From Streptomyces sp. NBC_00234 (GTDB lineage: Bacteria > Actinomycetota > Actinomycetes > Streptomycetales > Streptomycetaceae): a stretch of 64,000 nt of DNA. Shown here piece by piece: positions 36,302-44,722 of this stretch. A program made the translations under genes and the position numbers. The DNA lies in the NCBI RefSeq assembly GCF_036195325.1, contig NZ_CP108101.1, positions 3,038,001 to 3,102,000 of the forward strand, in the 5' to 3' direction. The notes below the pieces were generated by a model, which was given only the letters and a program-made list of their open reading frames with translations, was not told the origin of the DNA and made no database searches. Numbering within the stretch: position 1 is the stretch's first letter; the number at the start of each line of letters is the position of its first letter.

Positions 36302-36775
36302 GTGGCGATCGACCGACTGGACGGGCGGCTCATCGTGCTGCTGGCCCGGGAGCCCCGTATCGGCGTGCTCGAAGCGTCGCGGCGCCTCGGGGTGGCGCGC
36401 GGGACCGTGCAGGCACGGCTGGACCGCCTTCAATCGAACGGGGTAATCCGGGGCTTCGGCCCCGATGTCGACCCGGCGGCCCTGGGCTACCCCGTCACCG
36501 CCTTCGCCACGCTGGAGATCAAGCAGGGCCAAGGAGCCGATGTCCGGGCCCATTTGGGCGGCGTTCCCGAGGTGCTGGAGTTGCACACCACGACCGGGCA
36601 CGGCGACATGCTGTGCCGGCTGGTCGCCCGCTCGAACGCCGATCTCCAGCGCGTGATCGACCGGGTTGTCGGATTTGATGGCATTGTCCGGGCCTCCACG
36701 GCGATCGTCATGGAGAACCCGGTCCCTCTGCGCATCATCCCGCTGGTCGAGCAGGCCGCGGAGGACACCGACTGA
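36302..36775 (+). CDS. Lrp/AsnC-family transcriptional regulator
   Basis: A 157-residue regulator with an N-terminal winged HTH (DRLDGRLIVLLAREPRIGVLEASRRLGVARGTVQARLDRL, recognition helix ARGTVQARLDRL) and a C-terminal RAM/AsnC ligand-binding domain (VTAFATLEIKQG, TTGHGDMLCRLVARS). GTG start behind GGAGGCGG. It is divergent from hppD, a likely target, and 15 bp before the OpuC-type operon, suggesting it may also control that importer. Confidence 0.92.
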   Translation: MAIDRLDGRLIVLLAREPRIGVLEASRRLGVARGTVQARLDRLQSNGVIRGFGPDVDPAALGYPVTAFATLEIKQGQGADVRAHLGGVPEVLELHTTTGHGDMLCRLVARSNADLQRVIDRVVGFDGIVRASTAIVMENPVPLRIIPLVEQAAEDTD

Positions 36776-36790
36776 ACCGGGGAGTGACGC

Positions 36791-37438
36791 GTGAGCTTCT
36801 GGGAGTACCTGTCCACTCGGCACCAGCAACTGCTCACCGACGCGTTCCAGCACGTCAGCGCCGTCTTCCAGTGCATGGTCATCGCCACCGCGCTGGGCAT
36901 CTTCATCGGCGTCGTCAGCTACCGGAGCAGCTGGGGCGGGTCCCTGGCCATCACGTCGACGGCGACGATCCTCACCATCCCCTCCCTCGCCGCGATCGGT
37001 CTGCTGATCCCGCTGGTGGGGCTGGGCGTACCGCCCACCGTCATCACGCTCACGCTGTACGGGCTGCTGCCCGTCGTCCGTAACTCCATCGTCGGGCTGC
37101 GCGGCGTCGATCCGTCCCTCGTCGACGCGGCGACGGGCATCGGGATGTCGCGGTTCGCCCGGCTGCGCAAGGTGGAACTGCCGCTCGCCTGGCCGCCGAT
37201 CCTGACCGGCATCCGGGTCTCCACACAGATGCTGATGGGGATCGCCGCCATCGCCGCGTACGCCTCCGGGCCCGGCCTGGGCAACGAGATCTTCCGCGGG
37301 ATCGCCTCGCTCGGCAGCGCCAACGCGATCAACCAGGTCCTCGCCGGCACGCTCGGCATCGTCGTCCTCGCGCTGCTCTTCGACGCGGCGTACGTCCTGC
37401 TCGGGCGACTGACCATTCCTAGGGGTATCCGTGTCTGA
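36791..37438 (+). CDS. Quaternary-amine ABC importer permease 1 (OpuCB-like)
   Basis: A 215-residue inner-membrane permease of the betaine/carnitine/choline family with about five or six helices. Motifs are TIPSLAAIGLLIPLVGLG and the EAA-loop equivalent LRGVDPSLVDAATGIGMSRFARLRKVELPLAWP (core GIGMSRFARLRKVELP). GTG start with GGGGAG upstream. Overlaps the ATPase gene by 8 bp. Confidence 0.93.
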   Translation: MSFWEYLSTRHQQLLTDAFQHVSAVFQCMVIATALGIFIGVVSYRSSWGGSLAITSTATILTIPSLAAIGLLIPLVGLGVPPTVITLTLYGLLPVVRNSIVGLRGVDPSLVDAATGIGMSRFARLRKVELPLAWPPILTGIRVSTQMLMGIAAIAAYASGPGLGNEIFRGIASLGSANAINQVLAGTLGIVVLALLFDAAYVLLGRLTIPRGIRV

Positions 37439-38690
37439 GACCGCGACCGAGGCCGAACCGAGCAGCACCGGGACCTCCGGGGCCACCATCCAGCTGGAGA
37501 ACCTGACCAAGACCTACCCCGGCACCCCCAGCCCGGCGGTGGACAACGTCTCGATGGAGATCAAGGCCGGGGAGACGGTCGTCTTCGTCGGGCCGTCCGG
37601 CTGCGGGAAGTCGACCACCCTGAAGATGATCAACCGGCTGATCGAGCCGACGTCCGGCCGGATCAGGATCAACGACGAGGACGTCACCGACATCGACCCG
37701 GTGAAGCTCCGCCGCAAGGTCGGGTACGCGATCCAGTCGTCCGGCCTCTTCCCCCACATGACGGTGGCGGACAACATCGCTCTCGTACCGAAGATGGTCG
37801 GCTGGTCGAAGTCGCGGGTGAAGGACCGGGTCGAGGAGATGCTCGACCTGGTCGGTCTCGACCCGAGGGAGTTCCACGGGCGCTATCCGCGCCAGCTGTC
37901 GGGCGGTCAGCAGCAGCGGGTGGGAGTGGCGCGGGCGCTGGCCGCCGATCCTCCGGTGCTGCTGATGGACGAGCCGTTCGGTGCCGTCGACCCGATCACC
38001 CGTGACCACCTCCAGGACGAGCTGATCCGGCTCCAGCACGAGCTCCACAAGACGATCGTCTTCGTCACGCACGACTTCGACGAGGCGATCAAGCTGGGCG
38101 ACCGGATCGCGGTGCTGCGGGAGCGTTCGCACATCGCCCAGTTCGATACGCCCGAGGCGATCCTGACCAATCCGACGGACGACTTCGTCTCCGGGTTCGT
38201 GGGTGCGGGCGCCGCGTTGAAGCGGCTCAACCTGACCCGCGTACGGGACGTGGGCATCGCGGACTTCCCGACGGTGACGGTCGACGACCCGCTCCAGTCG
38301 ATCTTCAACAAGCTGCGCAGCGGCCCGCACAACGAGCTGCTCATGCTGGACCGCAGGAACCGCCCGTACAAGTGGCTGCGGCGCGGCGACCTGATGCGGG
38401 CCCGCGGCTCCCTGGCCCGCGCCGGGCAGTTGGTGCACGACACGGTCACCCGGGACGCGACGCTGCACGACGCGCTGGAGGCGGTGCTGATCGACAGCGG
38501 TGGCCGGGTGGCGGTGACGGGACGGCGCGGCGAGTTCATCGGTGTGGTCGACATGGTGACCCTCATGAACTCCGTGCAGGAGCTCCTGGAGGCCGACCGG
38601 CTCACGGCCATCGAGCACCAGCACGATCTGCAGGAGCTGCGGGCCCACCAGACCGAACAGGAGCTGGAGGGTGGTGGCACCCCCGAATGA
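37431..38690 (+). CDS. Quaternary-amine ABC importer ATPase with CBS domains (OpuCA-like)
   Basis: A 419-residue ATPase. Walker A GPSGCGKST, Q-loop SSGLFPHMTV, signature LSGGQQQRVG, Walker B LLMDEPFGAVDP, switch VTHDFDEA. Residues ~265-385 form a tandem CBS-like region (VDDPLQSIFNKL, RDATLHDALEAVLIDSGGRVAV, GEFIGVVDMVTLM), which in OpuA-type systems senses ionic strength or c-di-AMP. Coupled to genes on both sides by overlaps of 8 and 4 bp. Confidence 0.94.
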   Translation: MSETATEAEPSSTGTSGATIQLENLTKTYPGTPSPAVDNVSMEIKAGETVVFVGPSGCGKSTTLKMINRLIEPTSGRIRINDEDVTDIDPVKLRRKVGYAIQSSGLFPHMTVADNIALVPKMVGWSKSRVKDRVEEMLDLVGLDPREFHGRYPRQLSGGQQQRVGVARALAADPPVLLMDEPFGAVDPITRDHLQDELIRLQHELHKTIVFVTHDFDEAIKLGDRIAVLRERSHIAQFDTPEAILTNPTDDFVSGFVGAGAALKRLNLTRVRDVGIADFPTVTVDDPLQSIFNKLRSGPHNELLMLDRRNRPYKWLRRGDLMRARGSLARAGQLVHDTVTRDATLHDALEAVLIDSGGRVAVTGRRGEFIGVVDMVTLMNSVQELLEADRLTAIEHQHDLQELRAHQTEQELEGGGTPE

Positions 38691-39553
38691 CTCCGAGCCA
38701 TGAGGTGCCCCCCGGGCGCGGGGTGCCGGACAATCGCCCACCCGGCGAGCACGACGTCAGCGGCCACGCCTTCCGTGACGAGGAGGAGGACCCGGTCCCC
38801 GTGCCGGCCGGTCCGCCGCGCCGGATCACCTGGCAGAAGCTGGTCCTGGTGCCGCTCGCCCTCGCGGTGGTGCTGGCCATCACTTACGTATGGATCACCA
38901 ACGTCCACCTCGACTCGATCGCCAAGAACTCGCTGGACGACGGCAACGTACGGCTGCGGGTCTGGCAGCACATCCAGCTGACGGCCATCTCCACCTTCTG
39001 GGTCCTGATCATCGCGATCCCCCTCGGGATCGCCCTGACCCGCCGGCGCCTGCGCAAGGGCGCTCCGGTCGTCACCGCCGTCGCCAACATCGGGCAGGCC
39101 ACCCCCGCGATCGGGCTGCTGGCCCTGTTGGTGATCTGGCTGGGCATCGGCCCGCGCACGGCGATCATCGGCATGGTGATCTACGCGGTGCTGCCGGTGC
39201 TCTCCAACACGGTGGCCGGGCTGAAGTCGATCGAACCGACGCTGGTCGAGGCCGCGCGCGGGATCGGGATGTCCGGGGTGGGGGTGCTCTCCAAGGTGGA
39301 GCTGCCGCTCGCCGTCCCGCTGATCCTGGCGGGTGTGCGGACGGCCCTGGTGCTCAGCGTGGGCACGGCGACGCTCGCCACGTTCGGCGGTGGCGGCGGG
39401 CTGGGCGACCTGATCACGTCGGGCATCCAGACTCAGCGGATGCCGGTTCTGGTGCTCGGCTCCGTCCTCACGGTGGTGCTGGCCCTGCTGGTGGACTGGA
39501 TGGCCTCGCTGGTCGAACTCTCGATGACGCCGCACGGACTGGAGGCACCGTGA
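38687..39553 (+). CDS. Quaternary-amine ABC importer permease 2 (OpuCD-like)
   Basis: A 288-residue permease. A ~50-residue charged cytoplasmic leader precedes about six helices. GQATPAIGLLALLVIWLGIG and GIGMSGVGVLSKVELPLAVP match the partner permease, so the two form a heterodimer. ATGA overlap with the ATPase gene and GTGA overlap with the binding-protein gene. Confidence 0.93.
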   Translation: MTPSHEVPPGRGVPDNRPPGEHDVSGHAFRDEEEDPVPVPAGPPRRITWQKLVLVPLALAVVLAITYVWITNVHLDSIAKNSLDDGNVRLRVWQHIQLTAISTFWVLIIAIPLGIALTRRRLRKGAPVVTAVANIGQATPAIGLLALLVIWLGIGPRTAIIGMVIYAVLPVLSNTVAGLKSIEPTLVEAARGIGMSGVGVLSKVELPLAVPLILAGVRTALVLSVGTATLATFGGGGGLGDLITSGIQTQRMPVLVLGSVLTVVLALLVDWMASLVELSMTPHGLEAP

Positions 39554-40536
39554 CCAGGGGCCGCCGAAGGATCCGGACCGCACTGGCGGGGCTCGTGGTG
39601 GCGTCCGTGGTGCTGGCCGGGTGCGGGCTGAAGAGCGGTTCGCCGATGGTGGACGAGGTCGCGCCGGGCTCGGTCGGCGGGGGCCTGCCGCTCAGCGGCG
39701 CTTCCCTGACGGTCACGTCGAAGAACTTCAGCGAGAACATCATTCTGGGCCAGATGATCGGGCTGATCTTCCAGGCGGCGGGCGCGGAGGTCCTCGACCG
39801 GACGAATCTGCCGGGCTCGATCAGCGCGCGCGAGGCGATCATCCAGGGTGACGCCGATGCGATGTACGAGTACACGGGCACGGCCTGGATCACCTACCTC
39901 GGCCATGCGAAGCCGATCGTCGACCCACTGAAGCAGTGGGAGGCGGTCCGCGAAGAGGACCGGGGCAACGGGGTGACGTGGCTGCCGCAGTCCACCCTCA
40001 ACAACACCTACGCACTGGCCATCAGCAAGAAGAACAACGCGAAGTACAAGCTGAGGACGCTCTCGGACGTCGCCGCACTGTCGAAGAAGGACCCGGGAGC
40101 GGTGACGATCTGCGTGGAGAACGAGTTCGCCTCGCGCGACGACGGTCTGCCGGGCATGGAGAAGGCGTACGGGATGTCGATCCCCACCGCGAACATCCAG
40201 AAGATGGACGCCGGGATCATCTACACCCAGGTGTCGAAGTCCGACTCCTGCCTGCTGGGCGAGGTGTTCACCACGGACGGGCGGATCAAGGCGATGGATC
40301 TGGACGTGCTGGAGGACAACAAGCACTTCTTCCCCAACTACAACGCGGCGCCGGTCATCCACACGGCGACCTTCGAGAAGTACCCGGAGATCGCGGACCT
40401 GCTGGACCCGCTCAGCGAAAAGCTGACGACGGAGGTGGCGCAGGTGCTCAACGCCAAGGTGGACGTGGACGGCGAGGACCCGCACGAGGTGGCGCAGGAC
40501 TGGCTGGTCGAGGAGGGCCTCATCGAGGAGGGGTGA
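39550..40536 (+). CDS. Quaternary-amine binding lipoprotein (OpuCC/ProX-like)
   Basis: A 328-residue binding protein. Signal peptide with lipobox SVVLAGCG (Cys23). The fold opens LTVTSKNFSENIILGQMIG, and GDADAMYEYTGTAWITYLG supplies an aromatic cage for quaternary ammonium. Glycine betaine, choline or carnitine are typical; some members of this group (EgtU) bind ergothioneine, so substrate is open. Translationally coupled (GTGA) to the permease. A terminator follows at 40555-40581. Confidence 0.93.
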   Translation: MTRGRRRIRTALAGLVVASVVLAGCGLKSGSPMVDEVAPGSVGGGLPLSGASLTVTSKNFSENIILGQMIGLIFQAAGAEVLDRTNLPGSISAREAIIQGDADAMYEYTGTAWITYLGHAKPIVDPLKQWEAVREEDRGNGVTWLPQSTLNNTYALAISKKNNAKYKLRTLSDVAALSKKDPGAVTICVENEFASRDDGLPGMEKAYGMSIPTANIQKMDAGIIYTQVSKSDSCLLGEVFTTDGRIKAMDLDVLEDNKHFFPNYNAAPVIHTATFEKYPEIADLLDPLSEKLTTEVAQVLNAKVDVDGEDPHEVAQDWLVEEGLIEEG

Positions 40537-40554
40537 CGGGGGCACCGTGGGGCG

Positions 40555-40581
40555 GGCCCGGGCCGCCGGCGAGCCCGGGCC
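40555..40581 (+). terminator. Terminator after the OpuC-like operon
   Basis: GGCCCGGGC (40555-40563) with GCCCGGGCC (40573-40581), loop CGCCGGCGA. Confidence 0.7.
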
Positions 40582-40628
40582 TCAGGGCGGGCCCTGCGGG
40601 GCGGAGCCCAGAAGTTCCAAAGAAATGC

Positions 40629-40662
40629 TTGCAAAGAACCTGTTGCAAAGGTGTCTTTGCAA
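40629..40662. promoter_or_regulatory. Operator: three TTGCAAAG half-sites
   Basis: TTGCAAAG at 40629-40636 and 40643-40650 in direct orientation, then its complement CTTTGCAA at 40655-40662. The last two form a perfect 8-4-8 inverted repeat. They lie 16-50 bp before the wHTH start, overlapping where a promoter should be, and stand out as A/T-rich in GC-rich DNA. Probably the autoregulatory operator of the ArsR-like regulator. Confidence 0.75.
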
Positions 40663-40677
40663 GTCTACAGTCGTGGC

Positions 40678-41292
40678 ATGACAGAGAACGAGGCCGGTCG
40701 TGAGGCCGGGCCGGCCGGCACCCCCCAGGTCCACTACGTCAACGCCCGCACCCTGCGCGGGCTGGCTCATCCGCTGCGGATGCGCCTGCTGAACACCCTG
40801 AGGGAGTTCGGGCCGGCCACCGCGTCCGGCCTCGCCGGCCGGCTGGGCGAGTCCAGCGGCGCCACCAGCTACCACCTGCGCCAACTGGCCTCGTACGGCT
40901 TCGTGGAGGACGCCCCGGAGCTCGGCAAGGGACGCGAACGGTGGTGGAAGGCGGTCCACCTGGGCACCGCGTTCGACAACACCGCCGACTTCCTGCGCGA
41001 CCCGGACCCGGAGGTCCGCGACGCCATGGGCGTCATCCTGCACGAGGTCTCCACCACGCACGCCCAGGAGCTCAGCACCTGGCTCGGCACCATGCACACA
41101 TGGCCCGAGGAGTGGCTCCACAGCTGGGACCTCAGCGACTTCAAGGTGCGCCTGACCCCCGAACTCTCGAAGGAACTGGCCGAGAAGATCCACGACCTCG
41201 TCAACAGCTACCGGGGCCAAGTCCCGGAGGACACCGAGGGCTCGGCCGTGGTCCGCACCCATCTGCACGTCTTCCCGCGCTCATCCGACTGA
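40678..41292 (+). CDS. ArsR-like winged-helix regulator
   Basis: A 204-residue regulator. The HTH at about 20-95 reads TLRGLAHPLRMRLLNTLREFGPATASGLAGRLGESSGATSYHLRQLASYGFVED (recognition part GESSGATSYHLRQLASYG). There is no CxC metal site. The C-terminal ~100 residues are a helical region with Trp residues (STWLGTMHTWPEEWLHSWDL) that may sense a ligand. It starts the wHTH-small protein-MFS operon behind its operator. Confidence 0.9.
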   Translation: MTENEAGREAGPAGTPQVHYVNARTLRGLAHPLRMRLLNTLREFGPATASGLAGRLGESSGATSYHLRQLASYGFVEDAPELGKGRERWWKAVHLGTAFDNTADFLRDPDPEVRDAMGVILHEVSTTHAQELSTWLGTMHTWPEEWLHSWDLSDFKVRLTPELSKELAEKIHDLVNSYRGQVPEDTEGSAVVRTHLHVFPRSSD

Positions 41293-41305
41293 AGGGACCA
41301 CCACC

Positions 41306-41494
41306 GTGCACCCCGACATCCACCTCCAGCTGCACACGTTCCGCTCCGCCGAACTGCACCACGCGGCGGCGGCGATCCGCCCGGCCCGCAAGGACCTCAA
41401 GGTCCGGCTGGGCTGGACCCTCGTCGAGCTGGGACTGCGCCTCGCCCAGAGCCGCCCCGCTCCCGCCGCGATGCGCGCACCTCGCACGGCCTGA
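41306..41494 (+). CDS. Small protein between regulator and MFS exporter
   Basis: A 62-residue basic protein with a GTG start after GAAGGGACC, 13 bp after the regulator stop and 23 bp before the MFS gene. HTFRSAELHHAAAAIRPARK and VRLGWTLVELGLRLAQSRP could form two amphipathic helices. Seems to be a true operon member; function unknown. Confidence 0.65.
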   Translation: MHPDIHLQLHTFRSAELHHAAAAIRPARKDLKVRLGWTLVELGLRLAQSRPAPAAMRAPRTA

Positions 41495-41517
41495 TCCACA
41501 CAACAGGGGGGAACACC

Positions 41518-42831
41518 ATGGGACACCGCACACCACTGACCGCCGTACTCGCGGCCAACTCCATATCCACCGCGGGTACATCGCTCACCCTGATCGGCGT
41601 CCCGTGGTTCGTCCTGGAGACCACGGGCAGCGCGGGCCGGGCCGGCGTCGTCGCCTTCTGCGCGACCCTGCCGATCGTCGTCGCCGCGCTGATCGGCGGC
41701 CCCGTCATCGACCGGATCGGCCGCCGCCGGGTCTCCGTCGCCTCCGACACCGTCTGCGGCACCGCCATCGCCGCCATCCCGCTGCTCCACTACGCGGGCG
41801 TGCTCGAATTCTGGATGCTGTGCGCGCTGATGGCGCTCAACGGCCTGGTCCACACGCCCGGGAACACCGCCCGTTACGTCCTCGTCCCCGACCTCGCCGA
41901 GCACGCCGGCACCACACTCGCCCGCGCCGCCAGCCTCTTCGACGCCGTGTCGCGCGGGGCCCGGATGGTCGGGGCGGCGCTGGCCGGTGTGCTGATCTCC
42001 TTCGTCGGCGCCGAGACCGTACTCCTGCTGGACGCGGCGACCTTCGCCCTGTCCGCGCTGCTGGTCGCGGCGGGGGTACGCGGAGTCAGGGCGGCCGAGC
42101 CCCGACCGTCGGCGGCGCCGGTGTCGCTGCGCGCGTACCGCTCCGAACTGCGCGAGGGCTACACCTACTTGCTGGGCAACCGGCTGCTGCTCGCCGTCGT
42201 GGTGATGGTGATGTTCATGAACGGCACCGACCAGGGCTGGAACGCCGTCCTGCTGCCCGTGCACGCCGAGGGCGAACTCGGCGGGGCCGCCGATCTCGGC
42301 CTGCTCACCGCGCTGTTCGGGGCGGGCGGGCTGACGGGAGCGCTGCTGTACGGGGCCGTGGGGCACCGTTTCTCGCGGCGAACGGTGTTCACGGTGTGCG
42401 TGGTCCTGTGCGGCGCACCCCGGTTCGCGGTCGCCGCGCTGACCGGTACGACGCTGCCGCTGGCCGTCACGATGCTCCTGGGCGGAGTCGCGGGCGGCAT
42501 GCTGAACCCGATCCTGACCACGATGACGTACGAACGCGTCCCCGAGGAGCTGCGCAGCCGGGTGTCCGGGGCGCTCACCGCGGGCTGCGAGCTCGCCATG
42601 CCGGTGGGCGGTCTGGCGGCCGGCCTGCTGGTGGAGAGCCTGGGAGCGACGGGAGCGCTGCTCGCGATGGGCGGCGTCTACTTCCTGGCGACGCTGAGCC
42701 CGCTGGTCTTCCCCGCCTGGCGCACGATGGACGAGTCGGGACCCGCCACCGGGAAGAGCGTCAGCAGCCCGGGACCTTGCCCCCCTGCTCCAGCGCCCGC
42801 AGGGCGGACACCGCACCGCTCAGCGTCGTGA
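41518..42831 (+). CDS. MFS exporter
   Basis: A 437-residue, 12-helix transporter of the MFS_3/enterobactin-exporter-like group: SISTAGTSLTLIGVPWFVLETTGSA (helix 1, core GVPWFVLETTGS), GGPVIDRIGRRRVSVASD, HTPGNTARYVLVPDL, and second-half NGTDQGWNAVLLPVHA. The upstream ArsR-like regulator suggests inducible drug efflux. The last ~24 codons run into the 3' end of the convergent S16 protease gene. Confidence 0.88.
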   Translation: MGHRTPLTAVLAANSISTAGTSLTLIGVPWFVLETTGSAGRAGVVAFCATLPIVVAALIGGPVIDRIGRRRVSVASDTVCGTAIAAIPLLHYAGVLEFWMLCALMALNGLVHTPGNTARYVLVPDLAEHAGTTLARAASLFDAVSRGARMVGAALAGVLISFVGAETVLLLDAATFALSALLVAAGVRGVRAAEPRPSAAPVSLRAYRSELREGYTYLLGNRLLLAVVVMVMFMNGTDQGWNAVLLPVHAEGELGGAADLGLLTALFGAGGLTGALLYGAVGHRFSRRTVFTVCVVLCGAPRFAVAALTGTTLPLAVTMLLGGVAGGMLNPILTTMTYERVPEELRSRVSGALTAGCELAMPVGGLAAGLLVESLGATGALLAMGGVYFLATLSPLVFPAWRTMDESGPATGKSVSSPGPCPPAPAPAGRTPHRSAS

Positions 42832-43549
42832 CCGGAATCAGCCGGAGGCCCTCCGGCAGCTCGGCCTCCGCCTCCCTGCACTCGGCCTTCGGCACGAGGA
42901 AGACCGTCGACCCGTCTCGGCGGGCGGCCTGAGTCTTCAGGGACACCCCGCCGACGGCGCCGACCTTGCCGTCGGCGCTGATCGTGCCGGTGCCCGCGAC
43001 GTTACGGCCGCCGGTGAGATCGCCGCCGGAGCCGTCACCGTCCAGCTTGTCGATGATGCCGAGCGAGAAGAAGAGCCCGGCGCTGGGCCCGCCCACATCG
43101 GTGAGATTCAGACTGACGTCGACGGAGCCGGGGGCCTTGTCGAGGTACTTCAGGGCGGCGTCGACGGCGACGTCCTGCGACTCCTCCATGTCCTGGAGGT
43201 TGTGCTGCTCGATCTCCTTCTCGGAGCCGCCGGTCGGGTAGACGGCGTCCCGGGGCATGACCGCCCGGTCCGTCCGGAACCAGCTGTCGATCACGTCACC
43301 GATCCCGACGTCGGCGGTCGGCCCGGTCGCGACGATCGTCGTCATCCGGAGCTGCCCCTCGGTGGTCCGGGTGGGCGCGCCCTTGATGGTGATCACCGGT
43401 TTCCCCTGGTCGTCCCCGAGGACGTCCGCGGTCAGCCCCGGCTGTGCCAGGGTGAACGGCAGGGGCGCGAAGGCGGCCGTACCGAACACCGCGAGGACGG
43501 GCAGCGCACAGAGAGCGAGAGCGCGGGGGCGCGAGAGGCGAGAGAGCAC
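42761..43549 (-). CDS. PDZ-Lon (S16) serine protease, YlbL-like
   Basis: A 262-residue membrane-anchored protease. N-terminal signal/anchor at ~8-32, then a PDZ-like region and a Lon catalytic domain. The Ser-Lys dyad is S in GGPSAGLFFSLG and K in SLKTQAARRDG, with GTGTISADGKVGAVGGV between, all in standard order. Acts outside the membrane; related B. subtilis YlbL influences cell-division-inhibitor turnover. Shares 71 bp with the MFS gene. Confidence 0.9.
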   Translation of the reverse strand: MLSRLSRPRALALCALPVLAVFGTAAFAPLPFTLAQPGLTADVLGDDQGKPVITIKGAPTRTTEGQLRMTTIVATGPTADVGIGDVIDSWFRTDRAVMPRDAVYPTGGSEKEIEQHNLQDMEESQDVAVDAALKYLDKAPGSVDVSLNLTDVGGPSAGLFFSLGIIDKLDGDGSGGDLTGGRNVAGTGTISADGKVGAVGGVSLKTQAARRDGSTVFLVPKAECREAEAELPEGLRLIPVTTLSGAVSALRALEQGGKVPGC

Positions 43550-43616
43550 CCGCCCAATCTATCCGCGCCTCGCGGGGACGGACCCACAGGCACCCGCCCC
43601 CTCACCCCGCCCCAGG

Positions 43617-44261
43617 TCACCTCAGTGCGTCCGCCACCTCGCGGGCGGCGTCCAGCACCCGCGGACCCACCCGTTCCGGTACGGCGTCCGCGAGCATCAC
43701 CACACCGACGCTGCCCTCCACCCCCGAGACCCCGACGAGCGGAGCGGCGGCCCCGCTCGCCCCGGCTTCGAGCTCGCCGTGGGTGAGGGTGTAGCCGGGG
43801 TGGTCCGGTGGGGTCTGCTGCCGGGCGGTGAGGATCGCCCGGCCCGCCGCACCCCGGTCCAGCGGGTGCCGGAAGCCGGCGCGGTAGGCCACGTGGTAGT
43901 CGGTCCAGGTCGGTTCGACCACCGCGACGGCGAGGGCGTCGGTGCCGTCGACCAGTGTGAGGTGGGCGGTGGCGCCTATGTCCTCGGCCAGTGAACGCAG
44001 CGCGGGCAGCGCGGCCTCCCTGACGAGGGGGTGCACCTGGCGGCCCAGGCGGAGCACGCCCAGGCCCACCCTGGCCCGGCCGCCGAGATCGCGGCGTACC
44101 AGGGCGTGTTGTTCCAGGGTGGCGAGCAGACGGTAGACCACGGTGCGGTTGACACCGAGTTTGTTGGACAACTCGGTGACGGTCAGGCCGTGGTCGGTAT
44201 CGGCGAGCAGCTTGAGGACGCGCAGTCCTCGGTCGAGCGTCTGGGATGTCTCCGCGGTCAC
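43617..44261 (-). CDS. IclR-family transcriptional regulator
   Basis: A 214-residue regulator. Winged HTH LDRGLRVLKLLADTDHGLTVTELSNKLGVNRTVVYRLLATL (recognition part GVNRTVVYRLLATL), then an IclR effector domain (AHLTLVDGTDALAVAVVEPT, HPLDRGAAGRAILTAR). The GTG at 44261 follows GGGAGAGGG; a longer frame to 44402 has no ribosome site. Targets unknown. Confidence 0.9.
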   Translation of the reverse strand: MTAETSQTLDRGLRVLKLLADTDHGLTVTELSNKLGVNRTVVYRLLATLEQHALVRRDLGGRARVGLGVLRLGRQVHPLVREAALPALRSLAEDIGATAHLTLVDGTDALAVAVVEPTWTDYHVAYRAGFRHPLDRGAAGRAILTARQQTPPDHPGYTLTHGELEAGASGAAAPLVGVSGVEGSVGVVMLADAVPERVGPRVLDAAREVADALR

Positions 44262-44722
44262 GACGCCCTCTCCCTCTTGGTGAGTGGCGGCGGCTCTCCG
44301 ACCGACGTCGCGGCACCGGTCCCAGCGGCGACGCACGGAGAGGCCGCCGGCTGGCCATGGCACCGGCTGCGCTCCGCGGCGGCGTTGCCACGGGGCGTTC
44401 ATATGGCCGGGACAGTAGCGAGCCAGTCCGCTCAGCGGAAGACCTCGTCCAGAATCCGGGCGCCTGCGGAAACGTCCGAACGGCCGCCGGGCATAAGCGC
44501 CGGTCAGCGGGGCAACGTCCGGAACCCGGACATCTACGCGCGTCCTGGTCGGCCGACACGTCCGCCACGCTCCGTATACGGCATGTGCACCACATGTGAA
44601 CCATCGTTAACGGGTCGTAAATAATCGGCCAAAAATTTCCCATGCAAGCAACCGGCCCGGGCGAGGAGCGGTGCTCCTGCCCGGGCCGGCGGTGTGGTGC
44701 GCGAGGGTGCGTGCCACCCCAC
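44262..44722. other. Intergenic region between IclR gene and helicase gene
   Basis: 461 bp without a supported gene. It is upstream of the IclR regulator and downstream of the helicase. It becomes unusually A/T-rich at 44560-44650 (CCACATGTGAACC, GGTCGTAAATAATCGG, AAAAATTT), then holds the helicase terminator. The A/T-rich part may carry a promoter reading leftward. Confidence 0.5.
44652..44689 (-). terminator. Terminator after the SF2 helicase gene
   Basis: CCGGCCCGGGC (44652-44662) with GCCCGGGCCGG (44679-44689), extended by AGGAGC/GCTCCT inside. On the minus strand a T-rich AATTTTTGG follows about 20 nt later. Confidence 0.8.

Noticed and set aside
44640..44700. Small RNA gene at the strong hairpin after the helicase
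   Set aside because: The stem is simply placed as a terminator, with a T-rich tail on the helicase strand; nothing else suggests an RNA gene.
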